Shown in pieces: positions 6,757 through 16,792 of a stretch of 64,000 nt of DNA. The notes beneath the pieces were generated by a model. The model was given only the letters and a program-made list of their open reading frames with translations, was not told the DNA's origin and did not search any database. The translations under genes were made by a program, and so were the position numbers. Where the stretch lies: NCBI GenBank assembly GCA_947493705.1, contig CANLSH010000008.1:1-64000 (forward strand), written 5' to 3'. The stretch is from an uncultured Arachnia sp. (lineage in GTDB: Bacteria; Actinomycetota; Actinomycetes; Propionibacteriales; Propionibacteriaceae). Each line of letters begins with the position of its first letter. The first letter of the stretch is position 1.

Positions 6757-9700
6757 ATGGCGGCATCGTTGCACAAGCTGACGGCTGGGTCGGGGTACGA
6801 CTACCTGACCCGGCAGGTCGCTGCCCAGGACACCACCGAAAAGGGCCACGCCAGCCTCGCGTCATACTACTCGGGAGAAGAGAGAGGCGCTCGGCACATG
6901 GTGGGGGAGTGGGCTTTCCGGGTTGGGGGATGTGGCCGTCGGCGACCAGGTGTCGGCGGAGCAGATGAAGGCACTGTTCGGCGGCGGCTTCCACCCGAAC
7001 ATGGCCGCACGCCTCGCGGCGCTGGACGTTGACGCGTCGCCGGAGGAGATCCGGGCCGCTTCCAGGCTGGGGACACCGTTCCCGGTGTACTCCGGGGCCA
7101 CGGCTTTTCAGAAGGAGGTGGCGATCCGATGTGGCCTCTGGGAATCTGCGCATCCGACGGTGGGAGAGGTGCCGGTTGCTGTGAGGGCGGAGATTCGAAA
7201 CGACATCGCCCGGGAGCATTTCGTCGAGAAGTTTGACAGGGCACCGGGCGAGCTGGAGTTGTCGTCGCAGGTGGCGAAGCTGTCGCGAGATCCGTCGACG
7301 GCGTGTGCCGGTTATGACGTGACGCTCACGCCGGTGAAGTCGGTGTCAGCATTGTGGGCGGTGGCGCCGGTGGAGTTGGCTGCCCGGATCGAGGAGGCGC
7401 ACAACGCCGCCGTCGGGGACGCGCTGCGGTTTCTGGAGAAGCGGGCATTGTTCACCCGCTGTGGGCACGGGGGTGTGCGGCAGGTTGATGTGACCGGGCT
7501 GGTGGCGGCCACTTTTGTGCATCGAGACTCCCGAGCGGGGGATCCGAACCTGCATACCCATGTTGCGATTGCGAACAAGGTCCAAACCCTTGACGGGAAG
7601 TGGTTGGCCGTCGATGGGCGGCTGATGTTCAAGGCGAAGGTGTCGATCAGTGAGACCTACAACATCCAACTCGAGGCACACCTGGGCAAGTTGGGAATCC
7701 GATTCCAGGAGCGTCCCGGCGCGGAGCCGGGGAAGCGTCCCGTGCGAGAAGTGGTGGGTGTGCCGGCTGCATTGCTGCAGCGGTGGTCCTCCCGCCGGGT
7801 AGCGATTGTGGCCCGACAAACTGAATTGGCGGCCCGGTTCCAGGATGATCATGGGCGGCCGCCGACGCCGGTGGAGGCGATCAAGTTGGCGCAGCAGGCC
7901 ACGCTGGAGACCCGTGATGCGAAACACGAGCCCCGCTCAGTCGACCAGCAGCGCACCACCTAGCGGGCGGAGGCGCAGCAGGTGGTGGGGGAGCACGGTA
8001 TTCAGAAGCTGGTGGCAGCCGCCACCACACCCGTCCAGCCGGGGCAGCCCATTACGACGCAGTGGGTGGCGGCGACGGCGAGGGAGATTGTCGCAGCGGT
8101 GGAGGGAGATCGGGCGACGTGGCAGGTGTGGCATCTCCGTGCGGAAGCCTCCCGGCGGGCACGGGAACGAGCCATCGATCCGGAAACGACGGAGGTGTTG
8201 ACGGAGGCGTTGCTCCTTGCAGCAGTCCGGTTGAGCCAGCAGGTTGGGAACGGCGGTGGTGACGGGATCAACGAGCCCGGCGTGTTGCGGCGTCGGGATG
8301 GGGCGTCGGTGTACACGGTTGCCGGGTCGCAGCTCTACACCTCCGGAAAGGTCCTCGCGGCCGAGAACAGGATCGTGGAGTTGGCGGGTCGCACGGATGG
8401 GCGGCGCGTCGGTGAGGTGGAGGTGTCGTTGGCGTTGCTGGCCTCCACCGCGAACGGCGTCACCCTGAACGCTGGCCAGACCAACCTGGTGCGGCGCATG
8501 GCCACGAGTGGCGCCAGGGTTCAGCTCGCCCTCGCGGCGGCGGGGTCGGGGAAGACCACCGCCCTCAAGGTGCTGGCCGAGGCTTGGCGCGAGGGCGGCG
8601 GAACGGTTCTCGGGTTGGCGCCCTCGGCGGTGGCGGCCAGCATCTCGCGGGACCAGACCGGGGACGCCACCACCGTCGCACAACTCGTCTGGGACCTCGA
8701 ACACGGCCGCAGCGACGAGGTGGACAGGAAGATCGGTCCTGACACGCTGGTGATCATTGACGAGGCCGGGATGGCCGACACCATTTCCCTGGCCACGGTG
8801 ATCGACCACGTCGTCGGACGGGGTGCGTCCGTCAGGCTGGTGGGGGATGACCAACAGCTCGCGGCGATCAGTGCCGGTGGGGTGCTGCGCGATGTCGCTG
8901 AGGTCCACGGCGCCGTCGAACTCACCGAACTGCTCCGCTTCCAGGACCCCGCCGAGGCCAACGCCTCCCTCGCACTGCGGGAGGGGCGACCCGAAGCGCT
9001 GGGGTTCTACCTTGACGCCGACCGGATTCATGCCGGCACTCAGGAATCCAGCCTCGAGACGGCATTCAACGACTGGGCTGCGGACCAGGAAGCGGGGTTG
9101 AACAGTATCATGTTGGCCAGCACCCGCGACGTAGTGACCGAGCTCAATCGTCGCGCCAGAGCCCACCGCCTCGGCACCGCGACGGCCACCGGCGAAGGTT
9201 CGGAGGTGGGGCTGGTGGACGGGAACCGAGCCTCGACCGGCGATGTCATCATCACCCGCTTGAACGATCGCCGTCTGATGATCTCAAGGACGGACTGGGT
9301 CAAGAACGGTGACCGGTGGATCGTTGAGGACGTCACCCGTCACGGTGCTCTCCGGGCCAGACACTGCGACTCAGGCCGAACGGTCACCTTGCCCGGCGAC
9401 TACGTCGGCAGGCATGTGCAGTTGGGGTATGCGGTGACCGTGCACGCCGCGCAGGGGCTGACGTTGGATGTCACCCGGGGTGTGTTGAGCGGCTCGGAGA
9501 CGAGACAGCAGCTCTACGTCATGGCCACCCGTGGCCGTCAGGCCAACCATTTGTACGTACCTGTCGTGGGAGACGGTGACGAGCACAGCGTCGTGCACCC
9601 CACCACTCTGAGACCCGAAACAGCCCTCGACGTCCTGCAAGCGCTACTGGCCCGCGACGGCGCGGCCCGCTCGGCCACCAGCGAACCCGAAACCAGAACT

Positions 9701-10447
9701 CTGCACCCATCCAGCTCACCCACGCCGCGGCCCGCTATGTCGATTCTCTGCACGTCGCCGCTGAGACCACGGTGGACGCTGGCATCATCACCGGCCTGGA
9801 GCGAGAGGCCGACAATGTGGTGGAAGGACTGACCGCATGCGCGGCATGGCCGAGTTTGCGCGCCACCCTGATGCTGAATTCCGTCGATGGCCGCGACCCC
9901 TCACCGAACTGCGTACCGCTGTGGCCGCCCGTGAACTGGAATCTGCTCACGACCCAGCAGCTGTACTGACCTGGCGCATCCACACCCCTCAGAACGTCGG
10001 CCCGCTGCCATGGCTTCCACCAATCCCCGCGAACCTCACAGAGCATCCAAGTTGGGGTCCCTATCTGATAGCCCGGGCCAAGCTGGTTGAGGCATTCGAC
10101 GCAAACATGCGTGAGGAGACGGGACGCTTGGGTCGGCCGGGATGGGCGCTCCCCGGACAGCAACTGACCCCAGAGCTGATCGAGGACGTCGAACTCTGGC
10201 GCGCCGCAACCGGCGTCGAAAGTGCTGACCGTCGGGTCCTCGGCCCGACCCAACTCGGCGCTGCCGCACGTAGCTGGCAACTCCACTTGGAGAAAAGGCT
10301 CCAACCCGAAACCCCCGCGACGTGGGTGGACATGCTCGCGCATCTCCATCCCGCAATCCATGACGATCCGTACGCCGTCTTCTTGAATCATCGAATGGCA
10401 GCACTTCATGCCGCCGGTGTCCCGGTGTCGTCGATGGTGGCCGCGGC
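6757..10447 (+). pseudogene. MobF-family conjugative relaxase/helicase (TraA-like), multiply broken
   Basis: Starts at the ATG at 6757 with the typical MobF beginning 'LHKLTAGSGYDYLTRQVA'. A frameshift near 6895 is needed to go on to GSGLSGLGDVAVGDQV. The relaxase domain holds the metal-binding histidines (HRDSRAGDPNLHTHVAIANK). A TAG at 7961-7963 interrupts it in frame, and the same frame then continues with EAQQVVGEHG. The helicase part shows Walker A (AAAGSGKTTALK) and Walker B (LVIIDEAGMAD). Further frame changes occur near 9700 and near 9880. The C-terminal TraA region (DPAAVLTWRIHT, NVGPLPWLPPIPA, LGPTQLGAAARSW) is recognisable up to about 10447, where the gene is cut by an antisense sdaA fragment. 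It would have nicked oriT and unwound plasmid DNA during conjugation. It is not functional now; no traD or oriT was seen. Confidence 0.85.
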
Positions 10448-10797
10448 GAGTCCAAGATTGTGCTCCATCCCGATTTCGGCGGCGTTCTCCACCTGTTCCG
10501 GAGTCCCGCCGAGTACCGCTGCCATTCCGGCGGCAGCCATCGAACGGGCCGAACCGATCTCTGGCAGCCCACCTCGGCCCCTGAGATGGAGGCGTTTTCT
10601 TGATGATGAAACCGATGGTCGAGGCTGTGAGGAGAAACTCTCGCACACCAGATGCGCTGGCTCCCTTCACGACGCGAACGTAGTAGTGCCGGACAGCGGG
10701 GACGATGCCCACGGCTCGGTTGGGGGGCAGTGACGACACGCCCACCGGCGGCGTTCTCCTCGTTGACCGCGAGGGCAAGGACGGTCGGCCAGTGCAT
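10448..10797 (-). pseudogene. sdaA: Internal fragment of L-serine dehydratase gene
   Basis: Four pieces in three frames line up with the second half of bacterial L-serine ammonia-lyase, in the right order: LALAVNEENAAGGRVVTAP; then [19 protein letters not shown] with [17 protein letters not shown]; then [13 protein letters not shown]; then [20 protein letters not shown] with [17 protein letters not shown]. Three frameshifts are needed. The enzyme deaminates serine to pyruvate with a 4Fe-4S cluster. The N-terminal half and the end (from TCDP onwards) are missing, and the 3' edge joins directly to the truncated relaxase at 10447/10448. This is a decayed shred, not a gene. Confidence 0.8.
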
Positions 10798-11128
10798 TCC
10801 ACGTAGGGGGTCGGTACTATCCGCACGCTAGAGCAGTTTGAGTAGAGCGTTGCGGCCCTGCGTCTGACTGCGAGCCGGCCGGGGAGTACACCGTCTGTGG
10901 AGATGCCTTTTCCGAAGTCCTAGAGTGCCTGTACGTCGCGCGTCGAACTCCACCCGAGCGATGCAATCGTAGTGCTCACGGTCTGTCGTCCCTGCTTCAC
11001 CTTCGTCCGAAAAGATGTCCACCAGCCGCCGAACGCAGGCAGACGGGACAGGACAAGCCTGCCGGTGTCACACGTCTTGCACCGTCGTGTTGGACACTTC
11101 ACCGCTCAACGGCGATAGCGTGACTGGG
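10798..11128. other. Intergenic stretch with no supported gene
   Basis: About 330 bp between the sdaA shred and exonuclease III. Open frames on the minus strand (for example one ending near 10828) do not match any family I know and probably belong to more decayed DNA. No repeat, tRNA or clear promoter was seen apart from the region just before the xth start. Confidence 0.4.
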
Positions 11129-11986
11129 GTGAGGATCGCCACCTGGAACGTGAATTCCGTCAAACAACGGATGCCTCGACTGCTGAATTGGTTGGAGGAG
11201 CGCCGCCCTGACGTCGTCTGCCTTCAGGAAACGAAAATGACTGACGCCGCATTCGCCGATCTCCTCCACGGACCGCTGGGTGAACTCGGCTACGAGGTTG
11301 CCCACCACGGCCAGGGCGGATTCAACGGTGTGGCGCTGCTCTCGCGCGTCGGTCTGGACGACGTCGAGCGCAACTTCACCGGTCAACCCGAATATCGCGG
11401 CACCGTTGAGGCCAGAGCTATCAGCGCCACCTGCGGCGGTGTGCGCATTCACAGTCTCTACGTGCCGAACGGACGTGAGGTGGATTCCGACCACTACGCG
11501 TACAAGCTCGAGTGGTTCGACGCGCTCGCGGAGGCCACCGCGGCGGGACCGGCAGAGGTGGCGCTGTGTGGCGACATGAATGTCGCGCCGGCCGACGCTG
11601 ATCTGTTCGACCCAGCGGCATGGGCGGGCCAAACTCACGTGACCAACCGGGAGCGGCAACGACTCGCCGCACTCGGACTGGTCGACGTGGTGCGCGCCCA
11701 CTGGCCGGAGCACCAACGACTGTTCTCCTACTGGGACTACCGGGGCGGAATGTTTCACCAGGACCTGGGCATGCGGATTGACCTGGTGCTGGCCTCTACG
11801 ACGGTGGCGGATCGAGTCGCCGCAGCATGGGTGGACCGCGCTGCACGCAAGGGCAAACTGCCGAGCGACCACGCGCCCGTCATTGTCGATCTGGACGAGG
11901 CCCCGGACGGTGACATCGGCCCCGTCATCCCTCCGCCGTCCAACCCCCAGCGCGCAGAGAGGATTAAGCTCCCACACTCGCAGTAG
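11129..11986 (+). CDS. xth: Exodeoxyribonuclease III
   Basis: 285-aa member of the exonuclease/endonuclease/phosphatase family: 'RIATWNVNSVKQRMPRLLNWL' at the start with the conserved Asn, 'DVVCLQETK' with the metal-binding Glu, the YVPNG loop, 'GDMNVAPADADLFDPAAW' with the catalytic Asp and Asn, and 'SDHAPVIVDL' with the catalytic Asp-His at the end. It repairs abasic sites and degrades blocked 3' ends in DNA. The GTG at 11129 gives the standard family start; a GTG at 11120 adds only three residues. It is the first undamaged core gene after the decayed region and marks its right border. Confidence 0.93.
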   Translation: MRIATWNVNSVKQRMPRLLNWLEERRPDVVCLQETKMTDAAFADLLHGPLGELGYEVAHHGQGGFNGVALLSRVGLDDVERNFTGQPEYRGTVEARAISATCGGVRIHSLYVPNGREVDSDHYAYKLEWFDALAEATAAGPAEVALCGDMNVAPADADLFDPAAWAGQTHVTNRERQRLAALGLVDVVRAHWPEHQRLFSYWDYRGGMFHQDLGMRIDLVLASTTVADRVAAAWVDRAARKGKLPSDHAPVIVDLDEAPDGDIGPVIPPPSNPQRAERIKLPHSQ

Positions 11987-12243
11987 TGACCGCGTCAGCG
12001 GCCACGCACTGACTCGTCACGGCGCGATCATTGGGCGATTGAGGAGGGCTCGATCGTCCGACCCCGAGGCTTCCAGTGACCAGTCCGGCCGGAGCGGCGC
12101 CCGTGGTGGGTGCCAACGGACGTTGGGACCCGATACGGTCCTTCAAACCAAATTCCGGGCGGCTGAAGGCTCCTTCTCATCATGTCTGGCGTCTCGGAAG
12201 CGCTGATCACAGAGCGCCAACTCCTCAACATTTTTCGGACGAG

Positions 12244-12259
12244 GGGGTTTACAAACCCC
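12244..12259. promoter_or_regulatory. Palindromic operator candidate upstream of the sugar ABC operon
   Basis: GGGGTTTACAAACCCC is a 7+7 perfect inverted repeat with a 2-base centre, 88 bases before the binding-protein start. A second shorter dyad, CTTGTCGATAACAAG, follows about 15 bases later. The operon includes a ROK-family repressor, whose relatives bind AT-centred palindromes, so this is a likely target. The gap 11987-12347 otherwise shows no gene, and the promoter must lie here. Confidence 0.45.
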
Positions 12260-12347
12260 GAAACACCGTATAACTTGTCGATAACAAGCAAACGTGGGTT
12301 GGCCAGCTGCCAGAACCCACAGTCCTCATCCAACGAAGGAGAACACG

Positions 12348-13718
12348 ATGGACACTGCTTCCAACTTCTTGGGCATGAGCCGTAGGCAACTGCTCCAGCG
12401 TTCCGCCATCCTCGGCCTCGGTGTCCCGTTTCTCGGCGGCACTCTCGCTGGTTGCGGCAGTCGTCAGGGCGCCACCACTGGCAGTAGCCAAAGCAGCGGT
12501 TCAACCCAGGCCATCACGATGGCCATCAACGAGAGCCCCTGGCTCGCGGCGTATCAGGAACTCGCGGCGCAATACGGCGAAGAGACCGGCACCAGCGTCA
12601 CACTGCGGGCCTTCCCGCCGGACAACCTGCAGACCAAGCAGCTCAATGCCGTTCAGAACCGGAGCGGTGAATTCGACATCTACACGATGTTCGGCACTTG
12701 GTACGGATCCTTCTTCGATGCCGGGTTCATGGCACCGTTCAGTTCCATCGATCCGGACGTGCAGCTTGACGCGGAGGTGATCACCTATGGTGATCTTTTG
12801 AAGTGGGACGCAGATGCCCGATTCTACTCTCCTGATGGTGAGGTCTACGCCGTTCCGGCCAATGGCAACTTCCAGATTCTGTACTATCGCACGGATATCT
12901 ACGAGGAACTTGGTCTTGAAGTGCCGACGACGTATCAAGACGTCATCAGCAACGGCAGGCGGATTATGGAGCAGAACTCCGATATGTATGGCTACGCGAT
13001 CCGCGGCCAAAGGGGATCCAATGGCGCGACGGTCGGTTTCCTGCCGCTCCTGCGGGGCCTCGGCGGCGACCTGCTTGCCGATCCCCCGAACGACTGGTCG
13101 GTGACGATTAATTCTGACGTCGCTTTGGAGGCAATGGACCTCTATCTCGAGCTGGCTTCCCTCGGTCCGAGCACCCCTCAGAGTGTGGGGCAGGCTGAGC
13201 TCATTTCGCTCATGCAGGGTGGCAGGCTCGCCCAGACGACGATGGTTTCAGCGGCTGCGAGCAACCTGCAGGACCCGGCCCAATCGACGGTGGTTGGCAA
13301 CGTTGGTTCCGCTCTCGTGCCGATGCCCGAGGGTGGAAGTCACGCCCCCACCGCCCTGCCGGCGCTCGCTGGGATCCCAGCTCACATCGGGTCTGATCAA
13401 CAGAGGGCTGCTCTCGACTTCCTCATGTGGACCGTGGGCCAAACAGGCCAGACGAGGTTCGCCGAGCTTGGCGGTAGCCCGGCCCGCACGGACGTCCTCG
13501 AGTCTGATCTTGCGGATGACCACCCGGAGTACGCGGCGATGCTCGACAGTGTCCCGATCGCCACCCGGGATGTTGCCTACCCATTCGCCCCCGAGCTGCT
13601 CCAAGTCAGCGAGCGCAGGATCAACGAGGTCGTCGCCGGCATTTCTGGCGCTAAAGAGGCCCTCGACCAAGCGGCATCGGAAATCGAAGCCGTCCTCAGC
13701 GAAGCGGGCTTCAGGTAG
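12348..13718 (+). CDS. Carbohydrate ABC transporter substrate-binding lipoprotein
   Basis: 456-aa extracellular solute-binding protein (family 1). The N-terminus 'MSRRQLLQRSAILGLG' carries a twin-arginine motif, followed by a hydrophobic core and the lipobox LAGC, so it is probably exported by Tat and anchored as a lipoprotein. The mature part has the typical sugar-binding layout: ITMAINESPWLAAYQELAAQ, FDIYTMFGTWYGSFFDAG, 'YAVPANGNFQILYYRTD', with later LPALAGIPAH and a C-terminal helix. The ATG at 12348 has an AAGGAGAA ribosome-binding site. Two permease genes follow directly. No ATPase gene is present; such systems commonly share an MsiK-type ATPase encoded elsewhere. The substrate is unknown, but a sulfatase gene at the other end of the cluster hints at a sulfated sugar. 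Confidence 0.9.
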   Translation: MDTASNFLGMSRRQLLQRSAILGLGVPFLGGTLAGCGSRQGATTGSSQSSGSTQAITMAINESPWLAAYQELAAQYGEETGTSVTLRAFPPDNLQTKQLNAVQNRSGEFDIYTMFGTWYGSFFDAGFMAPFSSIDPDVQLDAEVITYGDLLKWDADARFYSPDGEVYAVPANGNFQILYYRTDIYEELGLEVPTTYQDVISNGRRIMEQNSDMYGYAIRGQRGSNGATVGFLPLLRGLGGDLLADPPNDWSVTINSDVALEAMDLYLELASLGPSTPQSVGQAELISLMQGGRLAQTTMVSAAASNLQDPAQSTVVGNVGSALVPMPEGGSHAPTALPALAGIPAHIGSDQQRAALDFLMWTVGQTGQTRFAELGGSPARTDVLESDLADDHPEYAAMLDSVPIATRDVAYPFAPELLQVSERRINEVVAGISGAKEALDQAASEIEAVLSEAGFR

Positions 13719-13758
13719 GCCACGGGCGCTACCGGCTCGTACGGGAAAGAATTTGCAG

Positions 13759-14664
13759 ATGAGATCTACATCTACCGCCATAGCTCGACGCGGCAGAAGG
13801 CGACGATTCGGTTTTCCCCATCTGTCGCTGCTGCCGCTGATTGTCGTGCTGATCGCCCTCGTAGGCGTACCGCTCGTGCAGCTGGTCACCATGTCCTTCT
13901 CGAACGTCAGCCTCAGTGGCGGGGAGTTCCTCTGGAACTTCTCGGGCCTGGACAACTTCCGCACCATGATGGCGGACGAGATCTTCTGGATCTCGGTTCG
14001 ACAGACGATCATGCTGGTTGTGGCCGCGGTGCTGCTTGAGGTCATTCTTGGCACCGCCCTCGCGATCGCGGTTGAGAGCCTTGGCCGGTCGTGGGCAATC
14101 GCGAGAAACCTTCTCATCTGGCCCCTGATCGTCACCCCGGTCGCGGTCGGCGTGACGTTCTCGCTCATCCTCAACCCTGAGTTCGGAGTGCTCAATAGCA
14201 TCTTGGACACACTGCACCTACCGACCCAGGCTTGGCTGAGTTCGACAACGTGGGCGCTTCCCACAGTCATCGCAGTGGATGTCTGGCACTGGACGCCGTT
14301 CGTGTTCTTGCTCATCCTCGCTGGTCTTGCTGGGGTGGACAGGTCTCTGTACGAGGCCGCCGAGACCGACGGCGCATCGGCGATGCAAATCATCAGGAAT
14401 GTGACTCTGCCGGGTATCGCCCCGGCGATCGCAACCGCCACCGTGCTGCGGACCGTCATGGGATTCAAGGTCTTCGACGAAATCTATCTCCTCACCAGTG
14501 GTGGCCCAGGGACTTCCACCGAGGTGATCAACACCTATATCCACAATGTCTTCTCCAATCAAGGAAACCTGGGCTACGGATCCTTCCTCGCGTTGACCGT
14601 CATCGTGCTTCTCATGACGGGCATCGCCCTCTTCTATGTGGCGAGGATGCTATGGCAAAAGTGA
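13759..14664 (+). CDS. Sugar ABC transporter permease, first subunit
   Basis: 301-aa integral membrane protein with six predicted membrane segments, beginning after a strongly basic N-terminus (ARRGRRRRFGF). The cytoplasmic EAA loop that docks the ATPase is seen as 'YEAAETDGASAMQIIRNVTL' followed by PGIAP. This matches MalF/UgpA-type permeases of the CUT1 family. The ATG at 13759 was chosen because it gives the normal length. The gene follows the binding-protein gene by 40 bases, and its last codons overlap the start of the second permease by 13 bases, so they are co-translated. Confidence 0.9.
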   Translation: MRSTSTAIARRGRRRRFGFPHLSLLPLIVVLIALVGVPLVQLVTMSFSNVSLSGGEFLWNFSGLDNFRTMMADEIFWISVRQTIMLVVAAVLLEVILGTALAIAVESLGRSWAIARNLLIWPLIVTPVAVGVTFSLILNPEFGVLNSILDTLHLPTQAWLSSTTWALPTVIAVDVWHWTPFVFLLILAGLAGVDRSLYEAAETDGASAMQIIRNVTLPGIAPAIATATVLRTVMGFKVFDEIYLLTSGGPGTSTEVINTYIHNVFSNQGNLGYGSFLALTVIVLLMTGIALFYVARMLWQK

Positions 14665-15509
14665 CCCGCCGCGAGACCGGCCTGTTCTCCCGCAAAGCCC
14701 TGATCCCTTTGCGGACTATCGTACTCATCGCTTGCGGGATGACGCTCGCGCCGATCGTGTGGCTTGTGTACAACTCGATCAAATACGACCGAGGAATTAT
14801 CGATCCGGGGGACTTCAATAGTTTTACCCTCCAAAACTATGTCAATCTGTTCGGAGCGAATTCGGACTTCCCCCGCCTAGTGCTCAACAGCTTGGCAGTC
14901 GTCGCTGGCGCGACCATTCTGTGCCTGGTCATTGCCGCTCTTGGCGCGTACAGTCTGAGCAAGTTCCGTTGGGCCGGTTGGGTTACAGCGAGCCTCCTGG
15001 GTGCCACGCTTTTCATTCAGGTTTTACCGCCGATCGCGCTCGTTCCCGCGTACTACACCATGCTCAATCAGTTTTATATGTACGACTCCATTGGCGGGCT
15101 TGTGCTTGTCAACACAGTGCTGCAGCTGCCGTTCGCGCTTCTGCTCATGAAGGTGTATTTTGATGCTGTTCCGGATGAGATGCGAGACGCGGCGATGGTG
15201 GATGGTGCGTCTGACTTGCGGGTGTTCTGGCATGTCATCCTTCCGGTCACCCGGCCGGGTATGGCAGCCGCGACCGTGTTCGTAGCAATTTTGACGTGGA
15301 ATGAATTTCTTATGGCACTCTCCCTCACCTCAAGCCCCCAGGCACAGACTGTGACCGTCGGTGTCGCTGGTTTCGTACAGCAGTACAGCATCCGTTATGG
15401 AGACATGGCAGCGGCCGCTAGCGTGGCTACTGTTCCGCTCGTGGTGCTTGCGGCCTTCGCGCACCGGCACATCGTGAGTGGGCTGACTTCCGGTGCGATC
15501 AAGGGTTGA
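14652..15509 (+). CDS. Sugar ABC transporter permease, second subunit
   Basis: 285-aa MalG/UgpE-type permease with six predicted membrane helices. The EAA loop reads 'DAAMVDGASDLRVFWHVILP' followed by VTRPGMA. The ATG at 14652 lies inside the end of the first permease gene. The protein pairs with the first permease to form the channel of a CUT1 importer. The regulator gene begins 63 bases downstream, so it may be in the same transcript. Confidence 0.9.
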   Translation: MAKVTRRETGLFSRKALIPLRTIVLIACGMTLAPIVWLVYNSIKYDRGIIDPGDFNSFTLQNYVNLFGANSDFPRLVLNSLAVVAGATILCLVIAALGAYSLSKFRWAGWVTASLLGATLFIQVLPPIALVPAYYTMLNQFYMYDSIGGLVLVNTVLQLPFALLLMKVYFDAVPDEMRDAAMVDGASDLRVFWHVILPVTRPGMAAATVFVAILTWNEFLMALSLTSSPQAQTVTVGVAGFVQQYSIRYGDMAAAASVATVPLVVLAAFAHRHIVSGLTSGAIKG

Positions 15510-15572
15510 TTCCTCAATCAGCGACATCGGCGCCACAACGTCACTGCCGCGGACATTACGAGGAAGGCATCG

Positions 15573-16778
15573 GTGACTAACGCAGCAGGCACCCGGGGTA
15601 GCTATGACGTACTGCGGCCGACCCGAGTCCGGGAGGTCAACGCGACGGCGATCCTACGGCTACTCTTCGCGAACGGACCGAAGTCACGGGCGGAAATTGC
15701 CAGCGATCTCAGACTCACTCAGGGTCCGATCACTCGCATCACGGCGCAGCTGGCCGGTCTCGGTCTCATCAGCGAGCTCGCCCCGACCGGTTCCAAGGGC
15801 CGCGGTCGACCTCGAATACCGATTGCTGTGGTGAGCGATGCTTACCAGATTCTCGGTGTTCACATTGGCGTGGAGCACATCGCTGTGGCACTCACGGACC
15901 TCAGCGGAATGCCCGTGAGCCGGGCTCAAGTGAATTACAACGGGACTGTCGACGAGGCGCTGCAGGCGATTATGAACCTCGCGCGTGAACACGGTGCCTA
16001 TGCGACCGCCCCGATTCTCGGCCTCGGGGTGATCATGGGCGGGTGGATCGACTCCCACGCCGGAGTGGTGCGACGGCACGACTTCCTCAACTGGGTCGAC
16101 GTACCACTGCAACGACTCCTCCAGGACCTCACTGACTTGCCGGTCTTTGTGGAGTCCAGCATCCGGGCCCACGCAGTCGCCGATCTCGTGCACGGTGCTG
16201 CGACCGGATTCACGGACTTCATGCACGTGTTCGTCGGGAATGTCATCGAAGTTGCCGTGGTCATGGATGGGCGCGTGCGTAGCGCCTCGGACGGCTACGG
16301 CGGAGCGATCTCAGGCTGGCCAATCGACGACGCTACCGGCAGATCCAGCACTGCGCGGGCTGTGCTCAGCGACCAAGCCGTCATCGGTAATGCCCGGGCT
16401 CAGGGTCTCATCGGCCATGAAGAGGGACTTGACGAGCTACTGGAACTCGCCCGTCGTGTGGGCAATGAGGCCGACATCGCCGAACGAATCCTCATCGAGC
16501 GCGCCCGCGATGCTGGGCGGCTCATCGCCCAGCTCAATGCAGCACTGGCACCAGAACTGATAGTGGTAAGCAGTGGTGTCCTCTACCTTGACGGCACACT
16601 GGCCGCTCTCCAACAGGGTCTTGACTCCTCACCGCTGACGATCCCAAGAAGGCACAAACCCGTGATCCGCTCCGGAAACACACCCCACAGCAACTCTGCC
16701 ACCATCGCCGCCGCCACCGTTGTGCTCGACCGCACTCTTCTTGACTCGCGCGACCTGACTTGGCTCAGGCCCGGTTGA
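15573..16778 (+). CDS. ROK-family transcriptional regulator
   Basis: 401 aa. The first ~85 residues are a winged helix (AILRLLFANGPKSRAEIASD, then LTQGPITRITAQLAGLGLI); the rest is a ROK sugar-kinase-like domain (ILGVHIGVEHIAVALTDLSG, ILGLGVIMGGWID). The usual ROK zinc-binding motif (CxCGxxGCxE) is not present; the corresponding segment reads DGYGGAISGWPIDDATGRSS. This supports a repressor without kinase activity, and possibly a different way of sensing its sugar. The start is the GTG at 15573 with GAGGAAGG upstream. It sits just after the ABC transporter genes and convergent to the sulfatase gene, and is the obvious local regulator. Confidence 0.88.
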   Translation: MTNAAGTRGSYDVLRPTRVREVNATAILRLLFANGPKSRAEIASDLRLTQGPITRITAQLAGLGLISELAPTGSKGRGRPRIPIAVVSDAYQILGVHIGVEHIAVALTDLSGMPVSRAQVNYNGTVDEALQAIMNLAREHGAYATAPILGLGVIMGGWIDSHAGVVRRHDFLNWVDVPLQRLLQDLTDLPVFVESSIRAHAVADLVHGAATGFTDFMHVFVGNVIEVAVVMDGRVRSASDGYGGAISGWPIDDATGRSSTARAVLSDQAVIGNARAQGLIGHEEGLDELLELARRVGNEADIAERILIERARDAGRLIAQLNAALAPELIVVSSGVLYLDGTLAALQQGLDSSPLTIPRRHKPVIRSGNTPHSNSATIAAATVVLDRTLLDSRDLTWLRPG

Positions 16779-16792
16779 ACGGACCCCGGAGA

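Noticed and set aside
7937..9166. 409-codon open frame antisense to the relaxase gene
   Set aside because: It is a GC-rich shadow; the plus strand carries the relaxase and helicase motifs and the antisense product matches no family.
9735..10826. 363-codon frame on the minus strand as one gene
   Set aside because: Only a part near its N-terminus resembles serine dehydratase; the rest is antisense to the relaxase. I report the sdaA fragment instead.
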